From NCBI GenBank assembly GCA_963704585.1, contig OY969919.1, positions 434,001-498,000 of the forward strand: 64,000 bases of DNA, given 5' to 3'. Both the position numbers and the translations under genes were made by a program. Shown one piece after another: positions 51,163 through 60,538 of the stretch (position 1 is the first letter of the stretch; each line of letters opens with the position of its first letter). The notes beneath the pieces were generated by a model, which was given only the letters and a program-made list of their open reading frames with translations, ran no database searches and had not been told where the DNA came from. The DNA is from Bog-756 sp963704585. GTDB taxonomy: Bacteria; Actinomycetota; Acidimicrobiia; Acidimicrobiales; RAAP-2.

Positions 51163-52419
51163 TCAGCCGAGACGGAGCGCGCCGGTGTCGAATGCGTCGG
51201 GATCGAACGGACCGACGGCCGAGAGCGTACGCGGGGCGCGGGCGAGCTCGTCCGACTCCGCATGTACCTCCTCGAGGGTCACCGCGTCGATCCGCGCGAG
51301 CAGCTCGTCGACGGTGAGGACCTCGCCGTGCAACAGCAGCCCCGCGCCGATCCGGCTCATGCGCGCCCCGGAGTCCTCACACGAGAGCAGCGTCTCGGCG
51401 CGCAGGTTCCCCTTGGCGACCGCGAGCTCCCGCTCGGTCACCCCCTTCGACCCGAGCAGGTCGAGCTGGTCCACGATGATGTCGAGGACTTCGTCGACGT
51501 GCTCCGGGGCGGTGCCCACTCCCACGCTGACCGCACCGGCGTCGTGGTAGGCGACGCGCTCGGACCAGATCGAGTACGCGAGTCCGCGCCGCTCGCGGAT
51601 CTCCTGGAAGAGCCGGCTCGAGAGCCCACCGCCCAGCACGTGGTTGGCGAGAGCGAGGGCGAAGCGCCGCGGATCGTGGCGGTCGACCGAGCGGGCCGCG
51701 AGCACCAGGTGGGCCTGCTCGGTGGAACGCCGCATCACACGCAGTGGTTCGACCCGCCCGTCGGGAGCGACGCGCGTCGGCGCCCGGCCTCCCGACCGTC
51801 CCGCAGCGCGCGCCTCGAGCCCGTCGACCACCGCCTCGTGGTCGACGTCGCCGGCGACCGCGGCGACCATGTTCCCGGGCCGGTAGTGCGTCTCGAAGAA
51901 CGCTCGGATGCGCTCCGCTCCCATGGCGGCGACCGACTCCTCGGTGCCGAGGACCTCTCGCCCGAGCGGATGATCCGGGAAGAGCAGCGCGGAGCTCTGT
52001 TCGGACGCCTCGTCGGCGGGCTCGTCCGCGTGCATGAGGATCTCGTCGAGGATCACCTGCCGCTCCGCGTCGAGGTCCGACGCACGCAGTGCGGGACGCC
52101 ACATGATGTCCGACAGCAGATCGAGCCCGAGGCTGAGGTGCTCGGCGAGCAGCCGGATGTAGAACGACGTGTACTCCTTGGTGGTGAACGCGTTGCAGTC
52201 GCCGCCCACCTCGTCCACGGCCTCGGCGATGGCGGACGGCGGACGCTCCTCGGTCCCTTTGAAGAGCAGGTGCTCGAGGACGTGGGAGGCACCGAACTCA
52301 CCCGACGCCTCGTCGCGCGCGCCGGTCCCGACCCAGAAGCCGATGCAGACCGAGCGCGCGTCCTCCATGGGTTCGGTGACCAGCGCCAGTCCGGAGTCCA
52401 GGCGCTCCGTCCGGATCAT
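51163..52419 (-). CDS. M16 family zinc metallopeptidase
   Basis: A 418-residue insulinase/mitochondrial-processing-peptidase-like protein. The inverted zinc motif HxxEH is HVLEHLLFKGT (about 46-56), with the third ligand glutamate in the following helix (ERQVILDEILMH). A second, non-catalytic M16 domain follows (LGGGLSSRLFQEIRERRGLAY). Found after pnp in many actinobacteria; the physiological substrate is not established. ATG 52419 lies 79 nt after the corrected pnp stop. Confidence 0.93.
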   Translation of the reverse strand: MIRTERLDSGLALVTEPMEDARSVCIGFWVGTGARDEASGEFGASHVLEHLLFKGTEERPPSAIAEAVDEVGGDCNAFTTKEYTSFYIRLLAEHLSLGLDLLSDIMWRPALRASDLDAERQVILDEILMHADEPADEASEQSSALLFPDHPLGREVLGTEESVAAMGAERIRAFFETHYRPGNMVAAVAGDVDHEAVVDGLEARAAGRSGGRAPTRVAPDGRVEPLRVMRRSTEQAHLVLAARSVDRHDPRRFALALANHVLGGGLSSRLFQEIRERRGLAYSIWSERVAYHDAGAVSVGVGTAPEHVDEVLDIIVDQLDLLGSKGVTERELAVAKGNLRAETLLSCEDSGARMSRIGAGLLLHGEVLTVDELLARIDAVTLEEVHAESDELARAPRTLSAVGPFDPDAFDTGALRLG

Positions 52420-52498
52420 GTGGGGACGCGTGCGTCGTGTCGTGTGCCGGCGTGTGGGTCGCTGCCCCTCCGGCGACGGGTCCGCGTGTCCGGCGGCC

Positions 52499-54962
52499 TC
52501 AACGACGCCGACGTCCGCCCCGGCCGCCACCGCCGGAGCGCTCCGGCGCCTCGACCGACGCGGGACCGAGGTCGCCGAACTCCTCCTGGAGCTCGCGCTC
52601 GAAGGCGTCCTCGAACGAGACCGCACCGGGTGCGCCGCCGCCCCCGCCATTTCGGTCGCCACGGTCGCCCCGCTCACTACGGTCGCCACGGTCGCCACGG
52701 TCGCCACGGTCGCCACGGCCTTCACGGGGTCCGCGGTCCCCGCGACCACCGCCCTCCGACCTGTCCGCCGCGTTCGGCCGGCGGTGCCCCCGCGAGTGAG
52801 AGCGAGACCTTGCCCTGCGGGTCGATGTCGTCGACCCGGACCTCGACCGGCTGGCCGAGCTCGAACACGTCCTCGACCCGCTCGACCCGCTTGCCCTGGC
52901 CGATCTTCGAGATGTGGAGCAGCCCGTCGCGCCCCGGAAGGATGTTGACGAAGGCGCCGAACTTGGTGATGTTGACCACCTTGCCCTGGTAGATCACGCC
53001 GACCTCGGCGAGCGGCGGGTCGAGGATGGTCGCGATGCGGCGGCGTGCCTCCTCGACCGCGGTGCCGTCCTTGGCCCCGATCACGACGGTGCCCACCATG
53101 CCGTCGTCGTCGACTGCGATGTCCGCGCCGGTCTCGAGCTGGAGCGCGTTGATGACCTTGCCCTTCGGCCCGATGACCTCGCCGATCTTGTCGATGGGGA
53201 TCTCGAACGAGATGATCTTGGGCGCGGTGGCCGCGACCTCGGTCCTCGGCTCGGCGATCGCCCCCGCCATCACGCCCAGCACTGTGAGCCGTGCCTCCTT
53301 GGCCTGCATGAGGGCCTTGGTCAGCACGTCGAGGGGCAGGCCGTCGATCTTGGTGTCGAGCTGGAGCGCGGTGACCACTTCGCTCGTGCCGGCGACCTTG
53401 AAGTCCATGTCGCCGAAGGCGTCCTCGGCGCCCAGGATGTCGGTGAGGGTCACGTACGCGCCGCCCTCGTGCACGAGGCCCATCGCGATGCCCGCCACCG
53501 CTGCCTTGAGCGGCACGCCGGCAGCCATCATCGAGAGGCTCGAACCGCACACCGAGGCCATCGACGTCGAGCCGTTGGAGGCGAGGACGTCGGAGACGAG
53601 GCGGAGCGTGTACGGGAAGTCCTCCTCGTAGGGGACGACCGGAAGCAGCGCGCGCTCGGCGAGCAGCCCGTGGCCGATCTCCCGTCGCTTCGGTCCCCGC
53701 ATGAACCCGGTCTCGCCGGTCGAGTACGGCGGGAAGTTGTAGTGGTGCATGTACCGCTTCGACTCGTCGGGGGTGATGGTGTCGAGCAGCTGGTTCATCC
53801 GCGGCATGCCGAGCGTGGTGACGTTGAGCACCTGAGTCTCGCCGCGCTGGAAGAGCGCGGAGCCGTGGGCGGTCGGGAAGAGGTCGACCTCGGCCGAGAG
53901 CGGCCGGATCTCGGCGGTCGTCCGACCGTCGATGCGGATGCCCTCGTCGATGATCCGCTTGCGGACCAGCTGCTTGGTGAGCCCGCGGACAGCGGACTTG
54001 ATCTCGCCCTCGCGCTCGGGGAACTCCGAGCTGAGCGTCTCGACGATCGACGCGGTGGCGGTGGCGAGCGCCTCGTTGCGCTCGGCCTTCGCGGTGATCG
54101 TGTTGGCAGCGGCGATCGCCTCGGCACCGGTCGCGGCGACACGCTGCCCGATGTCCTCGCCGTAGTCGGTGAAGGTCGAGAACTCGATCGCCTGGATCGG
54201 GCCACGAGCCGCCTCGCACGCCTCGACGAGCCGGCGCTGGAGGACGATCGACTCGCGGATCCACCGCTTGGCCGCCTCGAGCCCGTCGGCGAGGACCTCC
54301 TCGGTCACCTTCGGCGCGCCCTCCTCGTAGTACTGGAAGGAGCGCTCGGTACCGCCGGCCTCGACCATCATGATGGCGATCTCGGAGTCCTCCGCCGTCG
54401 AGAGCGCGCGGCCGGCGACCACCAGCTCGAAGGTCGACTCGTCGCCCTCCTCGAAGCTCGGATGCGGGATCCACTCGCCGTCGGTCGAGTAGGCCACCCG
54501 GACCGCGCCGATCGGCCCGTCGAAGGGGATGCCCGAGAGCATCAGCGCCGCGGACGCGGTGTTGATGGCGAGGACGTCGTGCGGGTTGACCTGGTCCGCC
54601 CCGAAGATGGTGCCCACGACGTGGACCTCGTTGCGGAAGCCCTTCGGGAAGGAGGGGCGCAGCGGGCGGTCGATGAGGCGACAGGTCAGGACGGCCTGGT
54701 CGGAGGCCTTCCCCTCCCGCCTGAAGAACGAGCCGGGGATCTTGCCGGCCGCGTAGGTGCGCTCCTCGATGTCGACCGTGAGGGGGAAGAAGTCGGTACC
54801 CTCCCGCACCGAGCGCGCGGCGGTCGCGGTGGCAAGCAGCACCGTGTCGCCGATCCGGCCGACGACGGCGCCGTCGGCGAGCTGGGCCAGCTTGCCGGCC
54901 TCGAACGTAAGTGTCTTGTCGGTGCCGCCGATCGGCCCGGACACGGAAATGGCGTCGGACAT
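52499..54962 (-). CDS. pnp: Polyribonucleotide nucleotidyltransferase (PNPase), frameshifted at the C-terminus
   Basis: Trimeric 3'-5' phosphorolytic exoribonuclease, about 820 residues. Two RNase PH domains (ATATAARSVREGTDFFPLTV; GETQVLNVTTLGMPRMN and GRREIGHG-type block seen as KRREIGHGLLAERAL), a KH domain (DKIGEVIGPKGKVINALQ) and an S1 domain (GKVVNITKFGAFVNILPGRD). The frame closes early at 52722, but one base removed near 52760-52772 joins APPAERGG to an RGDRGDRGDR tail and SFEDAFERELQEEFGDL, ending RRRR at 52499. Length is then exactly 821 codons. ATG 54962. Confidence 0.95.
52681..52716 (-). repeat. 9-bp tandem repeat encoding the RGD tail of PNPase
   Basis: Four perfect copies of GGTCGCCAC (plus strand), each coding Gly-Asp-Arg on the minus strand, with related partial copies on both sides. 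It builds the basic RGD-rich RNA-binding tail of the enzyme. Confidence 0.75.
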
Positions 54963-55185
54963 GACGCTCCTTGATCGCTCAGGGACCCCCGGCGCCAGCT
55001 CCCAGTGGTCGACCACCCGGCGCGCCGGCCGCGATCGGGTGATCGGCCACTGGTGACTGACGTCTTCGGGAGCCCGATCTCTTCTGTCTCTGCGGACCGC
55101 CACCGCGTTGGATGACCGCCCTGTTCGCAGCGCGGCACCGTGCCGCCCTGCACCCCGCCGGCTCGAACCGGCCGGGAATTGACGA

Positions 55186-55207
55186 CCGCCCGGACGGTGC
55201 CGGGCGG
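55186..55207 (-). terminator. Hairpin between rpsO and pnp
   Basis: CCGCCCGG (55186-55193) and CCGGGCGG (55200-55207) form a perfect 8-bp stem with a 6-nt loop, 15 nt after the rpsO stop. No T-run. In other bacteria the rpsO-pnp gap holds an attenuator or RNase III site that PNPase uses for autoregulation, so that role is possible. Confidence 0.5.
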
Positions 55208-55222
55208 GCGAACCGTGACCGC

Positions 55223-55480
55223 CTACCGGCGGAGTCCGAGGCGACCGATGATGTCGCGGTAGCGCTCGACGTCGTTGTCCCGCACGTAGTCCAGCAGCCG
55301 CCGGCGGCGGCCGATGAGCTTGAGCAGGCCGCGCCGCGTGTGGTGGTCGCCCTTGTGCACCTTGAGGTGCTCCGTGAGGTGCACGATTCGCTCGCTCAGG
55401 AGCGCGATCTGCACCTCCGGCGAGCCGGTGTCCGTCTCGTGGAGGCGGTGCTCGGCGATGGTGGCCTGCTTGTCTGCCAT
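55223..55480 (-). CDS. rpsO: 30S ribosomal protein S15
   Basis: An 85-residue primary 16S rRNA-binding protein. The family core (HETDTGSPEVQIALLSERI, LTEHLKVHKGDHHTRRGLL, RRRRLLDYVRDNDVERY) is complete. ATG 55480. It precedes pnp by 260 nt, the near-universal order. A possible extended -10 lies upstream (55543-55548). Confidence 0.98.
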   Translation of the reverse strand: MADKQATIAEHRLHETDTGSPEVQIALLSERIVHLTEHLKVHKGDHHTRRGLLKLIGRRRRLLDYVRDNDVERYRDIIGRLGLRR

Positions 55481-55542
55481 GTGGGGGATCGACCTCGGGA
55501 GAAATTCGGGTTCGGCGGCGGACGCCGCGAACCGGCGCGCCA

Positions 55543-55548
55543 ATGGTA
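55543..55548 (-). promoter_or_regulatory. Possible extended -10 box of the rpsO-pnp operon
   Basis: TACCAT preceded by TGC on the minus strand (extended -10 pattern), about 60 nt before the rpsO ATG. No convincing -35. Confidence 0.3.
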
Positions 55549-55554
55549 GCAGGA

Positions 55555-55572
55555 ACCCTCCTCGCCGAGGGT
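55555..55572 (-). terminator. Hairpin downstream of the peroxiredoxin gene
   Basis: ACCCTC (55555-55560) pairs with GAGGGT (55567-55572) around a 6-nt loop, 23 nt after the peroxiredoxin stop; the minus-strand sequence after it reads TTCCT. A weak terminator candidate separating it from rpsO. Confidence 0.4.
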
Positions 55573-55595
55573 CCCGGCCGGGATGCCGCGGGCGC

Positions 55596-56231
55596 CTACT
55601 TGTTGGGCTGGGGGGTCACCCGCAGGTACGGCTTCAGTGCCTTGAAGCCCTTCGGGAACCGCTCCTTCGCCTCCTCGTCGGAGAGCGCCGGGACCACGAT
55701 CACGTCCTCGCCGTCCTTCCAGTCGACCGGCGTGGCCACCTTGTAGTCCGCGGTCAGTTGCAGCGAGTCGAGCACCCGGAGCACCTCGGACACGTTGCGT
55801 CCCGTGGAGGCCGGGTAGGTGAGCGTGAGCTTGACCTTCTTGTCCGGTCCGATGATGAAGACCGACCGCACCGTCAGGGTGTCGCTCGCATTGGGGTGGA
55901 TCATGTCGTAGAGGTCGGCGACCTTGCGGTCCTCGTCGCCGATGAGCGGGAAGTTGAGGGCCTGGCCCTGGGTCTCCTCGATGTCGCCGGCCCACTTCCT
56001 GTGGGAGGTCACGTCGTCGACCGAGAGCCCGATGAGCTTGGTGTTCCGCTTGTCGAACTCGGCCTTGGCCTTCGAGAACGCCCCGAGCTCGGTGGTGCAG
56101 ACCGGGGTGAAGTCCTTCGGATGGGAGAAGAGCACGCCCCAGCTGTCGCCCAGGTACTCGTGGAAGTTGATGGTGCCTTCGGTGGTCTCCGCCGTGAAGT
56201 CGGGGGCCTCGTCGCCCAGTCGGATTGGCAT
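55596..56231 (-). CDS. 1-Cys peroxiredoxin (Prx6 type)
   Basis: Thiol peroxidase, 211 residues, reducing peroxides. The peroxidatic cysteine is in FTPVCTTELGAF (about 41-52), and it is the only cysteine in the protein, so the enzyme is 1-Cys. The C-terminal extension (DGEDVIVVPALSDEEAKERF, FKALKPYLRVTPQP) is typical of the Prx6/AhpC-TSA long form. ATG 56231 follows AAGGAGTG at good spacing. It has its own promoter (56308-56336). Confidence 0.96.
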   Translation of the reverse strand: MPIRLGDEAPDFTAETTEGTINFHEYLGDSWGVLFSHPKDFTPVCTTELGAFSKAKAEFDKRNTKLIGLSVDDVTSHRKWAGDIEETQGQALNFPLIGDEDRKVADLYDMIHPNASDTLTVRSVFIIGPDKKVKLTLTYPASTGRNVSEVLRVLDSLQLTADYKVATPVDWKDGEDVIVVPALSDEEAKERFPKGFKALKPYLRVTPQPNK

Positions 56232-56307
56232 GAGTCACTCCTTCGTCGTCGTCGTCGGCCGGGCTGCGCTCCTGTCGTGCTGGAGGGCGCGGTCCCGGCG
56301 CGGCGTC

Positions 56308-56336
56308 ACACTAGCGGGTCCGAGGGCAATTGTCGA
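56308..56336 (-). promoter_or_regulatory. Peroxiredoxin promoter
   Basis: Minus strand TCGACA (56336-56331), exact 17-nt spacer, TAGTGT (56313-56308); transcription would start near 56301, about 70 nt before the ATG. It lies in the divergent 186-nt gap with the crotonase gene. Confidence 0.5.
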
Positions 56337-56417
56337 CCCAGCAGGTCGAGATTCTGCGACCCGTCCTACGGTTCCTCCGAGCTGGCCCGATCGGCGCCCG
56401 TCCACCAAGCTTGGGGG

Positions 56418-57215
56418 ATGGCACCGCAGGTCACCGTCGAGCGCGAGGGACCGGTCACCGTCGTGACCATCGACCGCCCGGCGCGTCGCAACGCCGTCGA
56501 CCCCGCCACCGCCACAGCCCTCCACGACGCCTTCGTGCTCTTCGACGCCGACGACACGGCGTCGGTCGCCGTCCTCACCGGGGCAGGCGGCACGTTCTGC
56601 GCGGGCGCCGACCTGCAGGCCATCGCGGCGGGCGACCGGCACCGGGTGACCGAGGACGGTCCCGGGCCGATGGGTCCGACCCGCCTGCTCCTCGGCAAGC
56701 CGGTCATCGCCGCGGTCGAGGGGTTCGCGGTCGCAGGCGGCCTCGAGCTCGCGCTCTGGTGCGACCTCCGCGTCGCCGGCGACGAGGCCGTCTTCGGCGT
56801 CTTCTGCCGGCGGTTCGGGGTGCCGCTCATCGACGGGGGCACCGTCCGTCTCCCACGGCTCGTCGGGCAGGGGCGCGCGCTCGACCTCGTGCTGAGCGGG
56901 CGCGAGGTGCGCGCTGACGAGGCGCACGCCATCGGGCTCGTGAACCGGGTGGTCCCCGCGGGCACCGCACGCGAGGGGGCGGTCGCCTGGGGACGGGTGC
57001 TCGCCGCGCTCCCCCAGACCTGCCTGCGCAACGATCGTCTCTCGCTGCTCACCCAGTGGGGACTGTCGACCGAAGAGGCCATCCGCAACGAGCTCCGCTA
57101 CGGCCTCGACAGCCTGCGCTCGACCGACGCCACCAGCGGGCCGCAGCGCTTCGCGTCGGGGGCCGGCCGGGGAGGCGGCACCGTCGGAGCCGCCAGTCCG
57201 GACACCGGCGGCTGA
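56418..57215 (+). CDS. Enoyl-CoA hydratase/isomerase (crotonase) family protein
   Basis: A 265-residue crotonase-fold protein. The oxyanion-hole segments TGAGGTFCAGADL (about 58-70) and AVEGFAVAGGLELALWCDL (about 101-119) are typical. The position of the second catalytic glutamate of classical hydratases (usually within a PEI motif) reads RRFGVPLIDGG here, so hydratase activity is not assured; isomerase or hydrolase activity is possible. ATG 56418 with GGGGG upstream. The HAD gene follows 8 nt later on the same strand. Confidence 0.85.
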   Translation: MAPQVTVEREGPVTVVTIDRPARRNAVDPATATALHDAFVLFDADDTASVAVLTGAGGTFCAGADLQAIAAGDRHRVTEDGPGPMGPTRLLLGKPVIAAVEGFAVAGGLELALWCDLRVAGDEAVFGVFCRRFGVPLIDGGTVRLPRLVGQGRALDLVLSGREVRADEAHAIGLVNRVVPAGTAREGAVAWGRVLAALPQTCLRNDRLSLLTQWGLSTEEAIRNELRYGLDSLRSTDATSGPQRFASGAGRGGGTVGAASPDTGG

Positions 57216-57223
57216 GCCCGTCG

Positions 57224-57892
57224 ATGGCGGACGTCGCGGCCTTCGACTTCGACGGCACGCTCACCGACCGGGGCAGCGTCTTCGGCTTCCTCGAGGCGGT
57301 CGGGGGCCGGACCCGTGTGCTCACCTCGTCCGCCCGGCTCGCGCCGCGGCTCCTCCACGCGGCGCTGGCCGGGGGCGAGGTGGCCGACATCACCAAGGAA
57401 CGACTCTTCCGGCTCGTCCTCGCCGGGGTCGACGCAGGAGACGCGGCGCGGATCGCCGAGCGGTTCGCCGGGGAGCACCTCGCCGGTCGGGTGCGGCCGG
57501 TCGTGGTCGAGCGCCTCAGGTGGCACCGCGCGCGGGGCGACGCAGTGGTCGTCGTGAGCGCGTCGCCGGAGCTCTACGTGCGGGTCGCGGCCGAGGCGCT
57601 CGGCGCGGACGCCACCCTCGCGACGCGCCTCGCGGTCGACGCCGACGACCGGCTCACCGGGGGGTACGAGGGCGCGAACTGCCGCGGCGAGGAGAAGCTC
57701 CGCCGACTGCGCGAGTGGCTCGAAGGGTGCGGGCTCGACGGGTCCCGCCTGTGGGCCTACGGCAACTCGCGCGGCGACCTGCGCCTGCTGGACGCGGCCG
57801 ACGTGGGAGTCAACGTGGGGCGGCTCGGCGCGATCGGCAGGCTCCGCGCCTTCCCCGGACTGGACCGTACCGGGCCGGGGACCGGCCGCTGA
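57224..57892 (+). CDS. HAD-IB family hydrolase (SerB-like phosphatase)
   Basis: A 222-residue haloacid dehalogenase-superfamily phosphatase. Motif I AAFDFDGTLTDRGS (5-18) has the nucleophile and acid/base aspartates, motif II is VVVVSASPE (about 107-115), and the late motif reads YGNSRGDLRLLDAADVGVNVG (given in two parts: YGNSRGDLRLL and DAADVGVNVG). The IB subfamily includes phosphoserine phosphatase and lipid phosphatases; the substrate is unknown. ATG 57224 is 8 nt after the crotonase stop, so the two are one operon. Confidence 0.88.
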   Translation: MADVAAFDFDGTLTDRGSVFGFLEAVGGRTRVLTSSARLAPRLLHAALAGGEVADITKERLFRLVLAGVDAGDAARIAERFAGEHLAGRVRPVVVERLRWHRARGDAVVVVSASPELYVRVAAEALGADATLATRLAVDADDRLTGGYEGANCRGEEKLRRLREWLEGCGLDGSRLWAYGNSRGDLRLLDAADVGVNVGRLGAIGRLRAFPGLDRTGPGTGR

Positions 57893-57905
57893 GCTCCGCG
57901 CGGGC

Positions 57906-60482
57906 TCACAGGTACTCCTTCCGTCGCATCCAGACGAGGACGAACCATCCCCAGATCGGCGGAAGGTACGCGGTGAAGAGCCGCTGGACGAAGACCGCGG
58001 CCACCGCGTCGGACTCGTTGATCCCGGCCGCGGTCAGCCCGAGGATCATGCCGGCTTCGACGACGCCCATACCGCCCGGGACCGGCGAGATCCCGCCGAG
58101 CATGGAGGCCAGAGTGAGCACGACCAGCAGCTCGGCGAGGCCCAGGCTGTCGCCGAAGGCGTGGAGCGCGGCACCGAGGGAGAGAGCGATCACGAGCTGG
58201 GCGGCCGTGTTCCCCCCGAAGATCTCGACCAGGTTGCGCGGGTGCTCTGCGAGGACCCGGAGGTGGCTCCATACCTCCGAGACCTTCGGCCGGAGCTTTT
58301 CGGTCGCGAGCCGCCGCCAGCGCGGCACGAAGAGGAGGAGGCCGACCACCAGACCCACCACGACGATCGCGAGGACGATGAACCAGACCGGGCCCGAGTG
58401 CGAACCCACGTTCGCGGTCGGGGACGTCGAGAAGTGGAGCTTCCCGATCGCGATGGGCAGCGCCACGAGGAAGAGCGCTCCCTTCACGATCCAGCTCGCG
58501 GTCGACACCAGGACGCCCGAGCTCACCGCGAGGGTGGCGTCGTATCCCTCCTGCTGGAAGAAGCGCACCCGTGTGGCGAGCACCGCCATCGAGCCGCCTG
58601 CGAGGGCGACGAAGGTGTTCGAGACCTCGAGCGCGAGCGTGCGGCCGTACGGCAGCGGGTTGGTCACCGAGCCGACCGTTGCCATCGCGCTCGACGGATA
58701 GGCGGCCTGGGCGAGCACGAAGGTCACGGCCACCCAACCCCAGCTCGCGCCCGTGATGGTGCTCCACGACTTGCTGACGTTGACCAGCACGCCGATGAGC
58801 GCCCACCCGCCGATGAGGGTGCCCGCGACGAGCGCGAGGCTGATCCAGCTGATGCGACGCGGCTCGAGGAGCTTCGGGACCTCGACGCCTGCCGCCTCGG
58901 CCCCGTGCTCGCGCAGCGCGGTGAGCACCGCCTTGTGGCCGCGAAGCGATCGTGACGCGGTCGGGCCGAGCGCCGCACGTTGCAGGAACGGCAGCGCGGC
59001 GACGACCGCGTCGGTCGGAACGATCCGGGCGGCGGCGGCCAGGGTGCGCTCCGGACCGGCGACGAGCGCGAGTGCGGCGAGCGTCGCGGCCAGGTCGCAG
59101 TCGAGCTGGACCGGGGTCGCGACCGTCGACGCGGCGCGCAGGTCGACGAAGCCCGCCGCACCGTCGGGGGTGACGAGGATCGTGTCGACGGAGAGGGCGC
59201 CGTGTGCGATGCCGGCCCGCCGCAACCTGAGGAGCTGGGTGAGCACGGCGTCGAGTGCGTCGTCACCGATGACCGGACGCGGGTCCGGATCGGCCGGTGG
59301 GACGCGGGCTCCCTTCCCACCACCGACACCGTCCTCTGCTTCGGAGACCGCTCCGGTGTCGGCCGGCAGCGCGTTCGGCGCGAACGCGGTGAGCGGCACG
59401 CCTGCGGGCGGCCGGGTCACGAACAGCTCGTCGCGTGCGGGTCCGGCGGGGCCCGCCGCGAGCACCGCGGGGACGTGCGCGCCCGCGCGGTCGGCCATCA
59501 GGGTGAGGTACGCCTCGTGCTCGACCTGCTGGCGCCGGGTGAGCGCGAGGGTCGGGCCGGAGTCGCGGTAGAAGAGGTACCGGACCGTCTTGGCGAGCAG
59601 CTGGGCGTCGGACGCGTCACGGCCGTAGACGGAGACGTCGACGTGTGCGCCGCCCACCGTGGCGGTGAACCTCCCGACCCCCCACTCCTGCACGGGGCGG
59701 CGTGCGACCCCGTCCGCCGCGAGCTCGAGATCCCCGAGCAGGACCGCAACCTCGTCCGCGGAGGGAAGGCCGAGCGGTGAGCCGAAGACCAGGTGGACCG
59801 CGGCCGCCACCCCCCACCCGAGTGCGAGGCTCGCGAGGACGGCGACCGGCAGACCGGAGCCGTGCACGACGGTGGCGAGTGCGAGCAGGCCGATCCCCCA
59901 CTCGACGACCAGCTGCACCCACCGGCTCAGGTACGGCATCGCGGCGATCGCCACGGCGACGGTCGCAGCGACCCTCGCGACCGGGAAGACGTTAGAGACG
60001 GGCAGTCCGGTCGGCGGGCGCCCTGCGGCGAGCCCGAGCAGGTGCCCGGAGAGGATGCAGAGGAGCCAGGCGACGGCACCCGAGACCGCCACGTCGCGCA
60101 CGACCGACCACCGCCTCGACGCGAGGGCGAGCCCGGCCACCAGCGCGATCACGCCGATCGAGCCGATCCACCACACGGCGGTCACCAGCCAGCGGATCCC
60201 CTGCGGCGGGGACGAGAGCACCGAGGCGACGCCGTGCTCCGAGCCCGAGTTCGCCCGGGTGGCCACCCAGCAGAGGACGAGCGCGAGCAGCGCGAGGGCG
60301 ATCCGCACACCGTCCGAGCCCCGACGCCTCGTCTGGCCGTCGCCGACCGGTGCGAAGAAGAGCGCCCGCCACGAGCCGCGAGGGCGCCGGCGTCGCACCG
60401 GACCGCCCCGACCCGTCGTCGCCGTCATGCCTCCCGTGTCGGGCGCGCCCGGGCCGTCCCCATCCTGCCGATTGCGCGCCAT
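57906..60482 (-). CDS. Large membrane protein: TM bundle, degenerate kinase-like domain, LPG-synthase-like flippase domain
   Basis: An 858-residue protein. N-terminal transmembrane segments (about 58-245); a soluble middle (about 260-530) resembling a kinase or phosphotransferase fold, with HGALSVDTILV and GFVDLRAAS where an active enzyme has HGDLxxxN and DFG, so probably inactive; then a C-terminal 7-8 helix LPG_synthase_TM/UPF0104 domain (SVTNPLPYGRTLALE; GGISPVPGGMGVVEAG; YLPPIWGWFVLVWMRRKEYL). Such proteins are widespread in actinobacteria; the C-terminal domain suggests lipid transport. It converges on the HAD gene with only 13 nt between. ATG 60482; ATG 60428 is the alternative start. 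Confidence 0.85.
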   Translation of the reverse strand: MARNRQDGDGPGAPDTGGMTATTGRGGPVRRRRPRGSWRALFFAPVGDGQTRRRGSDGVRIALALLALVLCWVATRANSGSEHGVASVLSSPPQGIRWLVTAVWWIGSIGVIALVAGLALASRRWSVVRDVAVSGAVAWLLCILSGHLLGLAAGRPPTGLPVSNVFPVARVAATVAVAIAAMPYLSRWVQLVVEWGIGLLALATVVHGSGLPVAVLASLALGWGVAAAVHLVFGSPLGLPSADEVAVLLGDLELAADGVARRPVQEWGVGRFTATVGGAHVDVSVYGRDASDAQLLAKTVRYLFYRDSGPTLALTRRQQVEHEAYLTLMADRAGAHVPAVLAAGPAGPARDELFVTRPPAGVPLTAFAPNALPADTGAVSEAEDGVGGGKGARVPPADPDPRPVIGDDALDAVLTQLLRLRRAGIAHGALSVDTILVTPDGAAGFVDLRAASTVATPVQLDCDLAATLAALALVAGPERTLAAAARIVPTDAVVAALPFLQRAALGPTASRSLRGHKAVLTALREHGAEAAGVEVPKLLEPRRISWISLALVAGTLIGGWALIGVLVNVSKSWSTITGASWGWVAVTFVLAQAAYPSSAMATVGSVTNPLPYGRTLALEVSNTFVALAGGSMAVLATRVRFFQQEGYDATLAVSSGVLVSTASWIVKGALFLVALPIAIGKLHFSTSPTANVGSHSGPVWFIVLAIVVVGLVVGLLLFVPRWRRLATEKLRPKVSEVWSHLRVLAEHPRNLVEIFGGNTAAQLVIALSLGAALHAFGDSLGLAELLVVLTLASMLGGISPVPGGMGVVEAGMILGLTAAGINESDAVAAVFVQRLFTAYLPPIWGWFVLVWMRRKEYL

Positions 60483-60538
60483 CGCGACGTGCAGACTACG
60501 GCGACCCCGGGGCCGGCGGCGACGACCGTCCGGTGCCG

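Noticed and set aside
52681..52716. Tandem 9-bp repeats considered as a CRISPR-like or regulatory array
   Set aside because: They are in-frame RGD codons of the corrected PNPase tail and have no spacers.
51163..54474. A 1103-residue fusion of PNPase-region sequence with the M16 peptidase
   Set aside because: The upstream part is an alternative frame of pnp with Ala-Thr-Val repeats; the peptidase has its own ATG at 52419.
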